From positions 17,629,923 to 17,693,922 of the forward strand of contig CM077820.1 in assembly GCA_039720395.1 (NCBI GenBank): a stretch of DNA of 64,000 nt, read 5' to 3'. Every line of letters begins with the position of its first letter. Positions within the stretch are counted from its first letter, which is position 1. This DNA is from Liquidambar formosana. Its lineage: Eukaryota; Streptophyta; Magnoliopsida; Saxifragales; Altingiaceae. A model generated the notes under the pieces. It saw only the letters and a list, made by a program, of their open reading frames with translations. It was not told the DNA's origin and searched no databases. Shown piece after piece: positions 22,286 to 32,830 of this stretch. Position numbers and translations under genes: made by a program.

Positions 22286-22655
22286 AGAATTTCTTTAGGG
22301 TTTTATGAAAAATATGAAATGTTTTTATGAAAACTAATCGCGTTATCCACTAAAAAAACATCATTCTAAACAAATTTGTAAAAGAAAGTTTTTTCAAAAT
22401 TTGTCATTTAAGTTAAATTTTTGGTCATTTATAATCTTTATTCTATTTTTCATGAAAAATAGCCAAAAAGACCCACTTGAATAACAGATTTTGAAGAAAA
22501 TTTATTCTACAAAGTTGTCCGGAATGATGTTTTTTATTAAGCTATATGATTAGTTTTCGAAAAAACATTTTATATTTTTTTATAAAATTTTAAAGAATGT
22601 AAACTAAGTTGGGGTTTAAAGTATTAATTTTATATGGTAGCAATTGCCTGACGCC
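22286..22655. repeat. MITE family 4, copy 3
   Basis: Shares the GGTTTTATGAAAAATATGAAA core, GTCATTTAAGT and TGTAAACTAAGTTGGGG with the copies at 18724 and 50543. The right end TGGTAGCAATTGCC is recognisable and the left end is eroded. It lies about 350 bp upstream of the F-box start codon. Confidence 0.5.
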
Positions 22656-23008
22656 AAAGAAAAATAAAGGGGTTTAAAAAATTCAAAGGTGTGGATCTAG
22701 AATTTCAAACCTCAAAGCGCCGGATAAAGGGTATTTTTCCCACTTTGTTCCAAAAATACTCTTTAGCAAAGAGAGGTAACAACATGAAGATGAAGATACA
22801 GCATTGGAGACAAAAACGAAGCTGAGCTGTTGCTCGACGAAGATGAAGACGACAGCTCCACGAAGGAGAAAGGCTCTCGAATTCTCAGGCCTTTATTTTG
22901 TGCGAAACTTGATTGGATAATACCTACCCCCCCTGGCCCCTCCTTGGGATTATTATAAGCACACCTCTTTCAATTCGTCCCCATACAGGGAGCATACAAG
23001 ACTTCAAT
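22656..23008 (+). promoter_or_regulatory. Likely promoter and 5' leader of the F-box gene
   Basis: About 350 bp between a MITE and the start codon. It includes purine-rich GAAGATGAAGA repeats. An open frame extends upstream of the ATG as far as 22913, but only from a TTG codon, so translation from there is not expected. No TATA box stands out. Confidence 0.3.
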
Positions 23009-24226
23009 ATGACCGAGACCGTTGAAACAGTTCCACGCACACCAACATCTGCCGACGTAATCGCCGGCAACGACGACCTCTTAACCGAAATCCTCCGTCG
23101 TCTGCCCGTCAAATCCCTCCTCAAATTCAAATCCGTCTCCAAAAACTGGCTCTCTCTCTTCTCCAATCCCCACTTCTCTCGCCACCAAAACTCCAACTCC
23201 ATCGCCGGCCTTTTCCTGCAACGGCATACGCTGTTGGGTGGTCTCGTCAGCCCCAAAATCGAATTCGTTCCTCTTGACGATGACAAGCCCGATATCACGC
23301 CCTTCACATCTCTCCCTTTCGTCAAAGGTCGGGCGGGTTTTAGGATTCTACAATCTTCCAATGGCTTACTCTGTTGTTGTACTTGTGGTGTCAATCCCAA
23401 TGATTGCCGTTATTATATCTATAATCCTACAACCAGGCAATACACTAGGATTTGGGACCTCGGCCGCGCCAATTCCTCCATTGTTTTGAGTGTTAATCTA
23501 GCTTTTGATCCATCCAAGTCGCCTCACTACAAAGTTGTTTCTGTTTTGGGTTTTGATAAGTGGATTGATTACGGGATGATAGATTTCGATAGCCACATTA
23601 GGATTTATTCGTCGGAGACGCGTCTTTGGAGGGTCTCTGGCAGTGTTTTCTCTGCAAGTAAAAGCATTCATTTTGATAAAGGGGTATTTTGGAATGGTGC
23701 CATTCACTGGGTAGGTGATCAGGGGACTTCCTTATGTTTTGATGTGGATCAAGAACGACTTCGAGAACTGCCCATGCCTCCATTGCCAGACGGTTTATTT
23801 GAGAGGGAAGTAAGGTATTTCGGGGAGTCGCAGGACCATTTGCATCTTGTTGAAACCTATGGTCCTCGCACTGCACAGTTCAATGTGTATGAGATGGAGA
23901 GAGACTATTCCGGGTGGTTTGTGAAGTACTGTGTCGACCTTGATACGCTTACGACTGCATTTCCTGAGATGATGGCTCGGAATGGGAACTATTTTAACTC
24001 ACCACATTGGGATTTCTATGGCTTTGCTGTACTTTGTATTCTTCAGGGAGAAACTGATGAAGGGTCATTTCTGGTGCTGCACATACCTGGTAAGACCATA
24101 CGTTACAACCTCAAGGATAAGACTTACAAGAAGCTTGGTGATGTCGAGGACATTAACAATGAGGGTTTTCTAGGATTCAGGCATTCCAAAGCTTATCAAT
24201 ATATGGAAAGTCTTTCCCGTTTTTGA
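23009..24226 (+). CDS. F-box protein with F-box-associated (FBA-type) C-terminal region, intact
   Basis: A 405-residue single-exon ORF. The N-terminal F-box (residues about 20-60: NDDLLTEILRRLPVKSLLKF then KSVSKNWLSL) binds SKP1 in SCF ubiquitin ligases. The rest has FBA-family signatures: ILQSSNGLLCC, YYIYNPTTRQYT, LAFDPSKSPHYKVV, IRIYSSETRLWRVSG, KGVFWNGAIHWV, LCFDVDQERLRELPMPP. Such regions are thought to recruit substrates; the substrate here is unknown. The ATG at 23009 is the first ATG in frame, just ahead of the F-box, and gives the family's usual length of about 400. A broken paralogue lies at 16568-18574. The last ~25 codons and 3' flank were duplicated to 29322. The plant CPR1-like and large lineage-specific families share this build, so no symbol is given. 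Confidence 0.9.
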   Translation: MTETVETVPRTPTSADVIAGNDDLLTEILRRLPVKSLLKFKSVSKNWLSLFSNPHFSRHQNSNSIAGLFLQRHTLLGGLVSPKIEFVPLDDDKPDITPFTSLPFVKGRAGFRILQSSNGLLCCCTCGVNPNDCRYYIYNPTTRQYTRIWDLGRANSSIVLSVNLAFDPSKSPHYKVVSVLGFDKWIDYGMIDFDSHIRIYSSETRLWRVSGSVFSASKSIHFDKGVFWNGAIHWVGDQGTSLCFDVDQERLRELPMPPLPDGLFEREVRYFGESQDHLHLVETYGPRTAQFNVYEMERDYSGWFVKYCVDLDTLTTAFPEMMARNGNYFNSPHWDFYGFAVLCILQGETDEGSFLVLHIPGKTIRYNLKDKTYKKLGDVEDINNEGFLGFRHSKAYQYMESLSRF

Positions 24227-24419
24227 CAATAATTAACTCTTTCCCCAATGTTTATCAAGTTTTGGTGTTCTCCTGGCAAGCATTTTTGTTGTATGATTCA
24301 TGATTGTAAGGACATTGCAAAATTTTCTTGTTTTTACAACTAATTTCATTTACATATTTTAAGCTACTCATGATTCCCCCCCCTCTTCTTTTTTCTTTTT
24401 TTTGTTAAAGATATGTCTA

Positions 24420-24600
24420 TCAGTCCCAATTAGATGATACGTGCTCACCTCAAAACTATCAGCACCATGCATTAAGGGTTATACCCTGTGCATTAGTTCA
24501 ATATGCCCCGTAACCTATTAATGCACGAGATACAACTCTTAATGCGGAGACAGATATAAGTTATATCACATGCTCGATCACCTTAATTATCATCATATAT
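24420..24600. repeat. MITE family 2, copy 4
   Basis: Contains ATCAGCACCATGCATTAAGG, ATTAATGCACGAGATACAAC and GATATAAGTTATATCA. The orthologous copy in duplication unit B is at 29583-29750, so the insertion predates the duplication. Confidence 0.55.
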
Positions 24601-24613
24601 ATATATATATAGA

Positions 24614-24762
24614 GGGCTGATCATGTGCGGGATATCTTGGACTATCCCGTTTGATCACAGCTGTCCGTGGATAACACGCACGCATTCACGCGCAAGCGCG
24701 TGTCGCTCATGGATGGCTGTGATCAAATGGGATATCCGGGATATCCCGCACATAATCAAAGC
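24614..24762. repeat. MITE family 3, copy 2 (snap-back hairpin)
   Basis: Arms GCGGGATATC, CCCGTTTGATCACAGCTGTC and, on the right, GGCTGTGATCAAATGGGATA and ATCCCGCACAT pair with each other; the loop is CGCG-rich. Absent from the matching place in unit B, so it probably inserted after duplication. Confidence 0.6.
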
Positions 24763-24779
24763 TATATATATATATATAT

Positions 24780-24813
<34 letters not shown>
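24760..24813. repeat. (TA)n(GA)n microsatellite
   Basis: A TA run followed by a GA run of about 15 units. The matching tract in unit B is at 29745-29820. Confidence 0.85.
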
Positions 24814-24818
<5 letters not shown>

Positions 24819-25503
24819 CTATAAATTCCAAGTTTACAATTAAACTAATAATGGGTTTGATCTAAAATCTACTTTTTGAAAAACTTCAGTAAGAAAGCAC
24901 GGTCTTGTATACCTCTTACGGAACAGTTTATTTTGATCTAATGTAGAAATAGGAAATTCAATATGCTTGAGTATTCCCAATCTTGTAAATTGAAGAGTGA
25001 CTCATTAGCTCAATACAACTATATATCTAGCATAGGATAGATCTCACGTGGGTCGACACATGAGGCATAATCCACCCCTTACGTGAAGGGGGTGAGAGGG
25101 GCCATTCCCCACGGCAAACCCATCCCCCAAAAAAACAAAAGAATTCCACTTCTCATTTTGTTTGGGGCTCGATGCCTTGATTCCATTTATTGACTGCTAT
25201 GCTAGATGATGGATGGACCCCGGCCCCTTTCAAAAACCTTTTTCATACCATTAGATCTAAAATTTAATATTTATTTTTTTGAGGCTGGGTAGATTCGAAC
25301 TTGAACATAGTGCTTAAGTCAAGGAGAAATTAAATTATCCTATTAAAAATGTAGTCAGATTTATTAATTAATAATTAGAAATTCACTAAACGAATAATCT
25401 GTTTGAGAATGAAAATGCTAAATACACTAAAAAAAACAACCCAATAGCTTTATCAGCAATTGTGTGACAATAAAGAGGTAGTTACATATTTACTCTATAT
25501 TAA

Positions 25504-25539
<36 letters not shown>

Positions 25540-25556
25540 TTGTTGTTGTAAACTAA

Positions 25557-25776
25557 CCCTCTATTTGGTTCGTGGATTTTACCATGGAAAAAAAAAAAAG
25601 GAAGGGAAAAAAAATGCGGAGGAAAGAAAATGAAAGGAAAAAATGAAATCATATTAAGCCAAAATTATTTCAATTATTCTTCTTCTACTAATTTTTCATT
25701 GCAATCAAATAAGAAAAAGTACAATTCCTCATGTTTTATTTTTTTCCTTCATAAAATCCCCGAACCAAATAGAGCT
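25557..25776. mobile_element. Tourist-like (PIF/Harbinger) MITE with a verified empty site
   Basis: Inverted ends CCCTCTATTTGGTTCGTGGA and (right, inverted) AGCTCTATTTGGTTCGGGGA, with TAA on both sides (25554-25556, 25777-25779). The paralogous place in unit B (about 40033-40050) reads AACTAAAAGAAAG with one TAA and no element. That is the pre-insertion state and confirms borders and a 3-bp duplication. Confidence 0.8.
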
Positions 25777-26452
25777 TAAAAGAAAGATAGTCCATGTCAT
25801 ATGAAAGTAGTGAAAATAGCAACTAGATGTAGCGCTGCCCATTGAAAATTGTTTTGGCTAATGCATTAATTATGTTTGAATCAATAGGCTAAAAATGCAA
25901 ACAAAAGCAACTCAAAAATTTGATACCAAGTTACCTAGAAAATCCTTCAAATTATTACTAAACATGTTGGCTTTAATTAAAAAAGGGTACTAATTTCCAA
26001 GAAATTAATACTCTAATAGTGTTTGAATTCTTATCACACGGTAATAAAAGGGACAATGGGGTGCTTTTTAGAAAAGGGCCCTTAAAAGTTGGAATTTAAA
26101 CTCTTAAGCCCTAGTTAAAAATTAATATGAAGAAATTATCTTCCCAAATATCATAATGTTGGTATTTGACTCTTTTTATATGGATTTAATTATAGAGATG
26201 TGTTTTAATTATAGAGTAGTAATCACATGATTTGGAGGATCTAGGGTACCAACTTAATTGGGATGTTAGATTTCTTTGATGTCCGTCTCTTTCTCCAAAA
26301 AATAAATAGAGGCATGTGGTAAAAAGTGGCACTATATATTACCACATATTAATCATCTCTAGTAGTTTATTGGTACATGGTCAACAAACACAAGCATAAG
26401 TTTTAGAAGAAGTGGGTGAGTACTGAAGAAATGGGTGAGGTTCCTCATGCAA

Positions 26453-26824
26453 TTAAGTGCAGTGATTCCAAATAGCTTCACTTCTTGGCAAAGCTCTTGC
26501 ACTATATTTATGGAACATAGGCATGGAGAGGAGTCCCTTAACAGTCGTATCGAGGCAGCGCTTTCCTAGGTACACCAAATTGTGGCAGCAAACATCGTTG
26601 AGATCCACTTCCCTGAATATGCTAGCAAAGATTTTTCTCCCACAATCATGGATCAACTTTTTTCCACAGTTATGTACATAAGCGATCTCATCTGGGGAGA
26701 TGTGAACCTGCAGTTCTGGAGGCGTAGGTCCAGCTGCTTGAAATGCAAGTCCTACCTCAACAAACATTGCACTAGTAGCTAAGAACAAGGCCACCAAGGT
26801 ACAAAGGTTGTGTAGTTTTGTCAT
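26453..26824 (-). CDS. Prolamin-like (ECA1 gametogenesis-related) secreted cysteine-rich protein, copy A
   Basis: A 123-residue single-exon ORF. Residues 1-28 are a signal peptide with hydrophobic core LVALFLATSAMF. The mature part has six cysteines (53, 61, 79, 80, 90, 122) including the adjacent CC pair and a DCGRKIFASIF...VCCHNLVYLGKRC segment, the signature of the plant Prolamin-like/ECA1 family. Family members are small secreted proteins expressed largely in gametophytes; the EC1 branch acts in gamete fusion. The role of this one is unknown. A TATA box (TATAAATA) lies at 26910-26917, about 86 bp upstream of the ATG. The copy at 40717 is nearly identical. Here one base fewer after the last Cys codon ends the protein at CT. 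Confidence 0.85.
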   Translation of the reverse strand: MTKLHNLCTLVALFLATSAMFVEVGLAFQAAGPTPPELQVHISPDEIAYVHNCGKKLIHDCGRKIFASIFREVDLNDVCCHNLVYLGKRCLDTTVKGLLSMPMFHKYSARALPRSEAIWNHCT

Positions 26825-26909
26825 GGTGCCGGAGGAAATATTGTTGGTTTTCTTTTGTTGTAGTAGGAGAATGAGTTTTGGGATGGAATTAGATCGGGAA
26901 AGAATGTTG

Positions 26910-26917
26910 TATTTATA
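26910..26917 (-). promoter_or_regulatory. TATA box of prolamin-like copy A
   Basis: TATAAATA on the minus strand, preceded by AGC and followed by CAACATTC, conserved at the same spacing in copy B (41183-41190). Confidence 0.65.
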
Positions 26918-27951
26918 GCTGAAAAATGGTTTTAAAGACGCTTCGCAACGTTTTCTACAGTTGTAGTTGCATTGAATTTGCTTTTACTAATTTACAATAT
27001 TCATTAAAATTTCTTCTTTCGCATGTTATTAAATTGTTCTTTATAAATTGATGACTGAAAGAATTATATGCTTTTCTATTCTCGAAATCAGGAAATAAAT
27101 GAAATTGTTACAAGAAAACGTTTTTTTTTTTTTTTTTTTCCAAAAAACATTGCTAGAATCTAGTTGTCTTAAAGAATTATTGGCTAGGACTTTTTTTCCT
27201 TCTAGTTTTTTCCTCGTCAAATACCACAAAAACGGTTCCTTTATCAAAACGTTTTTTTTTTCCTTGGAATATCGGTTCAAAAAAAGAAAAATGAAAAAAG
27301 GTTCCCAAACAAGTTTTTTGTAGTGTTAAAAAATTGTAATTAAGTTATGTTTCTACTGCTAATTGAAAACTAGTTTTGCATTTACTCCGTCATCGTTTTT
27401 TTGTTCTTTTTATCTTTTTATTTATTTAATTTTTTCCCAATAGGGTATCTAGACCATTAGTTCAACTAATTTCTTAGACATGGATAAGCTAGGCTATTGC
27501 CTACGTAATGGGGACCATGGTTTAATTTGAGGGATTGATATGAATGCTGATTAACATAGCTCTTTCATGGATAAGGCTATTGCCTACGTAACGGGGGCCA
27601 TTAGTTCAACTTATTATGCATTTTCCATCTATATGTGAGGTTCCTTATTAAATGGTTGTTAGAGCATCTCCAAAGGACTAGCTATCTAATTCTTTTCATT
27701 ATTTTAGCTAGCCAAATCACTTTTTTCATTCTTCAAGGGACTAGGTATATGGCTAGTTATTTTAGTTATCGTCATTTTGGCTACCTATATTTAGCTATCG
27801 AATGTTCGCTAGCTAAACTATTTTTAGTTAAAAAAGTGACACTATCCTCTCTCTATGCATCATTCTATCTTATCTCTCAACCAAATGATTAAAAAAAACA
27901 AAGATTATTAATAAATTTTTGGAAAAAGCTAAAAAATAACTAATATCTTTA

Positions 27952-28939
27952 GTGCCTGTTTGGAAACGCTGTGCAGTGGCTTAAAAGCACGTTGACAGCA
28001 TAGAACGTGCTTCTTGGTCTGTTTGGCTAAAAAGTGAAAAAGAGCTTCTCACCTCAAACGCGCGTTTGGGCCAAAGCTATCCGTGCGGTGCTTCTTGAAA
28101 ACGTGATGCAGGAAGTGATTTGGTGGTTTAATGAAACTTTTAAAATTCCAACCGTGCCCTTATAATATCAACATAAGAATTCAACATTCCCATTGTATCC
28201 CATCAACATCCATCGTCCCTAACAAGCCAACAATACACTGTTCATAATTTTTTTTTCATATGATGCTGTTGAACATCAAAAAATGTTCCTCTCTACCGTG
28301 CTGACTCTGTAGCATAAGCACCTCTTGTTTTCTGTCTTATCAGTGGGGTTATGGAAGGTGAGATCTAGGGCTAAGCTTTGGCATGTGGAATTCTCCCAGT
28401 TGAAGTGTCTTCTTGGGGTTTTAGGCATATTGCACACAAACTGTTTGATGAAGAACCTACGCAATTTTCTTAGCATAAGGAAAAGGCCCAACTGGCAACC
28501 ATTGATGCAAAAGAAAAAGATATGAGGATTTGTAACAGCATGTGGTCCATGTAAATGAAAAATATAGACTTATACTTTGAAGGAGATTGGGGAATTTAAA
28601 ATTTTATAATCATGTTATGCATGGGATTAATAAATGAATTATGTCAAAAAAAAAAAAAAAATTGTTTGGGGTTGAACTTAGCAAACATGTTCTATCTTAG
28701 TGGTGAGGGTGGGTGGGGCAAATGGTAGGAGTAGGATAAGTTAGGGGTTCGAACCCCTCCCATTGTACAAAAAGGAAAAAAAAAAAAAAAAAAAAAAAAA
28801 GGAAGTTCTTTCAGCATCCAACAGCACTTTTGAAACACAGTTCCCAAACATAACTTAGTAGTCAATTAGAAGCACCAGCTTCCACTTCTCTTCTTCTACA
28901 GCAAAAGCTGCATAAGCCACAACGTTCCCAAACGAGCCC
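27952..28939. mobile_element. hAT-like element nested in the Harbinger-type element
   Basis: Left end GTGCCTGTTTGGAAACG, right end inverted GGGCTCGTTTGGGAACG, a well-known plant hAT MITE terminus. Near each end are inverted GCTTAAAAGC / CTGCATAAGCC words. No clear 8-bp duplication remains. The internal 28270-28540 stretch is unrelated unique sequence, possibly captured. Confidence 0.55.
28690..28802 (+). repeat. SINE-like unit (box B plus poly-A)
   Basis: GGGGTTCGAACCCC at about 28744-28757 is a strong RNA polymerase III box B, a box-A-like TAGTGGTGAGGG lies about 45 bases upstream, and a long A run follows at 28777-28800. This fits a tRNA-derived SINE. There is no cloverleaf, so it is not a tRNA gene. 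No clear target duplication. Confidence 0.45.
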
Positions 28940-29321
28940 TTAGAGTACTCACTTGGATAGTTAGGTAGCTATTTAAAAAAAAATGTCATTTTACTAGCTA
29001 AAGTAGCAAAAAATTAGCTAGTACCCTTAGAAATGCTCTTAAATGTATCCACTTTCGCTTTTGTTGGGGCTATGAGTTTATTTCTATGTCTTTAGCTTGA
29101 CAGCTTCACAGATTAATTGAACTCTTTTCTAGTACTTCAGCGGGTTTTTTATACTTTCTGACTGTGTATTTGTTTGATGATTAGAATTAATAAGAATATG
29201 TCTTATGTGGAGAAGACAATGCAGAGTTAGACTATTGAGAAAAAGTGGTGAAGTTTCTTTGCCCTCCTTCCTATTGGTGAAAATATTCAAATATTTATTT
29301 TTTTGACAGTCCGCTAATATT

Positions 29322-29560
29322 TTAACAATGACAGGTTTTCTAGGATTCAGGCATTCCAAAGCTTTTCAATATATTGAATTTCCTGTTTTTGACATTAATT
29401 AACTCTTTCCATGTGTTTATTATGTTTCGGTGTTCTCCTGGGAAGCATTTTTGTTGTATGATTCATGATTGTAAGGACATTGCAAAATTTTCTTGTTTGT
29501 ACAACTATTTTCATTTAAATTTTAAGGCTACTCATGGTTCCTTAAAAAAATAAAAATAAA
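29322..29560 (+). pseudogene. Duplicated 3' end of the F-box gene (codons and 3' flank only)
   Basis: GGTTTTCTAGGATTCAGGCA and the following codons match the F-box gene from 24163. The sequence continues past the stop through GTTGTATGATTCATGATTGT and ACATTGCAAAATTTTCTTG. Only about 20 codons are present and a deletion has removed part of the MESLSRF end. A duplication-breakpoint relic, not a gene. Confidence 0.85.
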
Positions 29561-29582
29561 CAAAATCCTATATCAATCCCAA

Positions 29583-29747
29583 TCAAGTGATCGAACATGT
29601 GCATACCTAAAAAATATCAGCATCATGCATTACGGGTTGTACCCTGTCTGTTGACTCAATGTACCTGTAACCCAATAATGCACGAGGTAAAACTCCTAGT
29701 GTAGAGACTGATATAAGTTATATCAAGTGCTCACCTAATCCTCATCT

Positions 29748-29750
<3 letters not shown>
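29583..29750. repeat. MITE family 2, copy 5 (duplicate of 24420)
   Basis: Same internal words as 24420-24600 (ATCAGCATCATGCATTACGG and ATAATGCACGAGGTAAAACT); it lies at the same distance from the duplicated F-box end. Confidence 0.55.
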
Positions 29751-29801
<51 letters not shown>

Positions 29802-29837
29802 TATATATATATATATATATATTTTTTTTTTTCTATA

Positions 29838-30903
29838 TGTAAAGTCCATATTGTCAATGTGTTGGCAAATTCTGTGTCAAATGTGGAGTATTTGTCTTTG
29901 AAGATACATTCAAGTGAAGGCGCTCCTCAATTCGGCTCACACTCGTTCATAGGTAAGGTAAGCGCCTTAGTTGACCCACACTTGGTGTTTAAAATGTTTC
30001 AAATTATCATAAGTGGTTTTAATAAAGATAGTATAGTTTTTATTGGTTTTAAAAAACAGTTTTTTTGCTACCCCGATCGATCAAGGTTGATGGCCCGATT
30101 GATCGCTACTATTTTAGATAACTCTTACATGCACTGCCATACTTTGATCGATCGAGGTTGAGGGCCTGATTGATCGAAGCTTGCCTAGAAACTTGTTTTT
30201 TTCTCTGTGACCCCTTAATCGATCGGGGTTGAGCCTAGATCGATTGGGGTTCATAAAATAAAGTTTTTTAACTTCCTAAAACTGACCTATTTGATTTAAA
30301 AACATGACTAAGCCTTTGGGGTTTGTTAGACTATATAAATAGGTCATGTTTTCATTAAAAGGGTTAAACAAGCCTCCTTCACTTGGTTTTTTACATTCAT
30401 CATCTTGTCAAACCTCTCTAGAGCACTTTTAACCTAGGTATTCACATACATGCTCTAGAGAGCTTCAAACCACACACCCTTTCACATCTTTGGATGATTG
30501 TGAGTCCGTTGCAACGGTGATTGAGCTTGCAAGTTTGTTTTAGAAAAAATCATTGTGAAGAGGTTGGTTGCGACCAAAGCCGTGAAGACGGAGATCGATC
30601 GTGTACGGTCGTGGGAGTGAAGACAACTACGTAAGTCCTTGTGGTCTATAAGTGTGTCTTGTACTCATTGAATTCATAGTGGATTTGCCTTAACTGGACT
30701 AGGTCCCGTGGTTTTTCCCATCTAGGGTTTTCCACGTAAAAATCTCTTGTGCAATGTTCTACTTGCTTTCATAACTGCTTTGTGATTGATTTGATTGTAA
30801 AGATCGAGATTTGGTGAGTTAATCTTAAAATTGGCTAAGATTATTCATAATACCTACTCTACCCCTCTTATAGGTATTGTAGGGTAGTATAACCGGAATT
30901 TCA
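29838..30903 (+). repeat. 5' LTR of the Copia element
   Basis: 1066 bp, TG...CA. Between 30075 and 30250 it holds several degenerate CGATCGATCGGGGTTGAG-type motifs. ACTATATAAATAGG at about 30330-30343 is a good TATA box. Compared with the 3' LTR it keeps a segment near 30780-30815 that the other has lost. Confidence 0.9.
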
Positions 30904-30905
30904 AT

Positions 30906-30917
30906 TGGTATCAAAGC
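30906..30917 (+). promoter_or_regulatory. Primer-binding site of the Copia element
   Basis: TGGTATCAAAGC two bases after the LTR is complementary to the 3' end of plant initiator tRNA-Met (usual form TGGTATCAGAGC). Confidence 0.85.
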
Positions 30918-30978
30918 AAGGTTCACTCTTAAGGTTTAACATTCTGAGTGTTGATCTTTGTTTTTGTTTTCCGGTAAT

Positions 30979-32060
30979 ATGGATCCTGTAAAACTTTTAA
31001 TACCATTCTTTAATAGTAAGGACTATGGGTACTGGAAAGCCCTCATGCGAGCCTATCTAAAATCAATTGATGAGAGAGTGTGGCTAGCTATGATTGATGC
31101 ATACACTCCACCCAAGGTGGTTATGGAAGGTGTATCTGTTGACAAGCCTAAGGTTCAATGGGCTAAAGAGGATTATGAAGAACTTAAATAGAATTCCAAA
31201 GGAATCAATGCTATTTTCAATGGAATATCCTGAGATGAATTTCGAAGGGTAGCTCATTGTGAATATGCAAAAGAAGCTTGGAATATCCTTGAGAAAACTC
31301 CTAAAGGAACCATATCTCTGAAAAATACAAAAATTCAAATGCTTACTTCTATATATGAAAAAGAAACTATGAAAGAAGATGAAGTGTTTGATGATTTTAA
31401 TGCTAGGCTGAGTGACATTGTTAACTCTAGATTTTCCTTAGGTGATGTATTGTCTGATGCTACTCTTAATAGGAAAATTCTTAGGTCGTTACCTCTCAAG
31501 TTTCTTCTTAAGATTACTTCCATTGAAGATAATAAAGATCTCAACACCATGAAAAATGAAGATTTAGTTAGTGAAATTCAAAACTATGAGACGAAATTTT
31601 GTAATAAAGAGCCTAAAAATAAAGGAATAGCTTTGAAAACCATAACTGAGGAGCCTAGTAACCCTGACTCTGGATCTGTCTCTACTTCTAAAGTATGTGA
31701 TGAGGATATTGCCTACTTTGTGAAGAAGTTTAGAAAATTTTTTAGACCTCCTGGAAATAGTTCCTCTAACTCTAGGAATAACAATCGTTCTAGTTCTAGC
31801 GAAATGGTGGTTCTAGTTTCAATAGGAGTAGAGGTTCTAGTTCTAACAGAAGTAATGGTTCAAGGTCTTACAAAGGCAATGGGTCTAGCTTAGGTAGAAA
31901 TAGAAGGGATAGTGATAGGTCCCAATCCCAATCTAGTGCTCAGGGACAGAGATCTAGCAATAGGAAGCCCCAAGGGGCTTGGTGCTATGAATGTCATAGT
32001 TTTGGCCACATTGCTCCTGAGTGTGCCAATACTAGGAAGAAGAACTCCAACAACACTAGT
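30979..32060 (+). pseudogene. Copia gag remnant (UBN2-type capsid and zinc knuckle)
   Basis: Gag packages the RNA. The frame starts at ATG 30979 (MDPVKLLIPFF, DYGYWKALMRAYL). A TAG at 31189 and a TGA near 31231 interrupt it. It continues as AKEAWNILE and EVFDDFNARLSDIVN (UBN2 capsid), frameshifts near 31800 in a Ser/Asn-rich stretch, and gives a CCHC knuckle (CYECHSFGHIAPEC) at 31983-32024 before a TAG at about 32061. Non-functional. Confidence 0.85.
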
Positions 32061-32830
32061 TAGGGAAAGGATAAAAGGTATAATGCTACCCTGAGTGATA
32101 GTGAGCATGAGTCCAGTTCTGAGGAAAGCTCACATGGTGAAGAAGATGAGTCAAACTTCATAGCCTTCACTTCTATTCACATAGACTCTGGAGAGACTTC
32201 TAAGTGTGCTAGTAAGATTCTGAGTCAAGAGGAGTTAGATGAGGTTGAGGTGGTTCCTGAGAGTTCTGAGGACATTTGTTTGTTTGATGAAGAAGAAGAA
32301 GATCTTCAAATGGCTTATGATAAGTTATTTGAAGAGTGTTTGAAAACCAAGAAGTCTAGAGTTGACTGAAGCTAATGCTAGTGTCAATCAATTGAAGACT
32401 CAGAAAGGATATATCTCTACAGAGATTATTCGGTTGGAGAAGGAGAAGTTTGAGTTAATTGAGTCTAGGAAATGTCTTGAGCTGAGAGTTATGAATCTTG
32501 AGAAAGACTTAGATTCTAAGGTAGTTGACCTAGAAAAGTTGTCTAAAAGAAAAGAAACCTTAGATAAGCTGTTAGGTGTAGGACAGAGTTCTAGTGACAG
32601 ACAAGGTTTAGGGTTTGTGAATGATAAGGTCACATCTAGCTCATCTAAAACTCAGTTTGTTAAGGCTCAAGAATATTCTGTTGTTAAGTCTATTGCTTCT
32701 CCACTTATTGTTCCTCCAAAACGAGTCCTTATTTGTGTTCACTGTGGGAATAAGGGTCACATTAGACCTACATGTCCTATCCTTAAGAAAAGTCAACCTA
32801 GGAGGGTAGAAGAGCATTATCATGGGTAAG
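32061..32830 (+). pseudogene. Gag C-terminal extension: acidic region, coiled coil and second zinc knuckle
   Basis: After the stop, an acidic Ser/Glu-rich stretch is followed by a predicted coiled coil (heptad-like Leu in ESRKCLELRVMNLEKDLDSK) and a second CCHC knuckle (CVHCGNKGHIRPTC) at 32734-32775. Two knuckles separated by a coiled coil are seen in some large plant Copia gag proteins. Ends at a TAA near 32828. Confidence 0.65.

Larger units (their letters stand above)
27662..29038. mobile_element. PIF/Harbinger-type element (1.38 kb) holding nested insertions
   Basis: Ends GAGCATCTCCAAAGGACTAG and, inverted, GAGCATTTCTAAGGGTACTA. A TTA lies on each side (27659-27661, 29039-29041). The matching place in unit B (about 41946) has ATGGTTGTTACATGG without the element, so insertion followed the duplication. 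The GAGCATCTCC end is common in plant PIF/Harbinger and related MITEs. No transposase ORF. The centre is occupied by a hAT-like element (27952-28939) and a SINE-like unit. Confidence 0.75.
24153..29321. repeat. Segmental duplication, unit A
   Basis: Starts inside the last codons of the F-box gene (TTAACAATGA) and runs to 29321, where the same F-box end starts again. Unit B repeats it in order: F-box 3' end and flank, family 2 MITE, TA/GA run, AATAATGGGTTTGA block, prolamin-like gene, GGGTATCTA...CTATTGCCTACGTAA block, and TCTTATGTG(G/A)AGAAGACAAT near the end. Insertions specific to unit A: hairpin MITE at 24614, Harbinger-type at 25557 and 27662. A head-to-tail duplication. Confidence 0.9.

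Noticed and set aside
22913..23008. Longer N-terminus for the F-box gene
   Set aside because: The upstream extension begins with TTG, not ATG, and lacks family similarity; the ATG at 23009 gives the usual length.
22924..23876. Antisense frames over the F-box gene (158, 69 and 92 codons)
   Set aside because: Shadows of the F-box coding strand with no domain of their own.
26582..26782. Plus-strand 66-codon frame opposite prolamin-like copy A
   Set aside because: A shadow of the minus-strand gene, which has the signal peptide and cysteine pattern.
28744..28757. tRNA gene at the GGTTCGAACC motif
   Set aside because: Only box B is present; no acceptor, D or anticodon stems can be formed. A poly-A run follows, as in a SINE.
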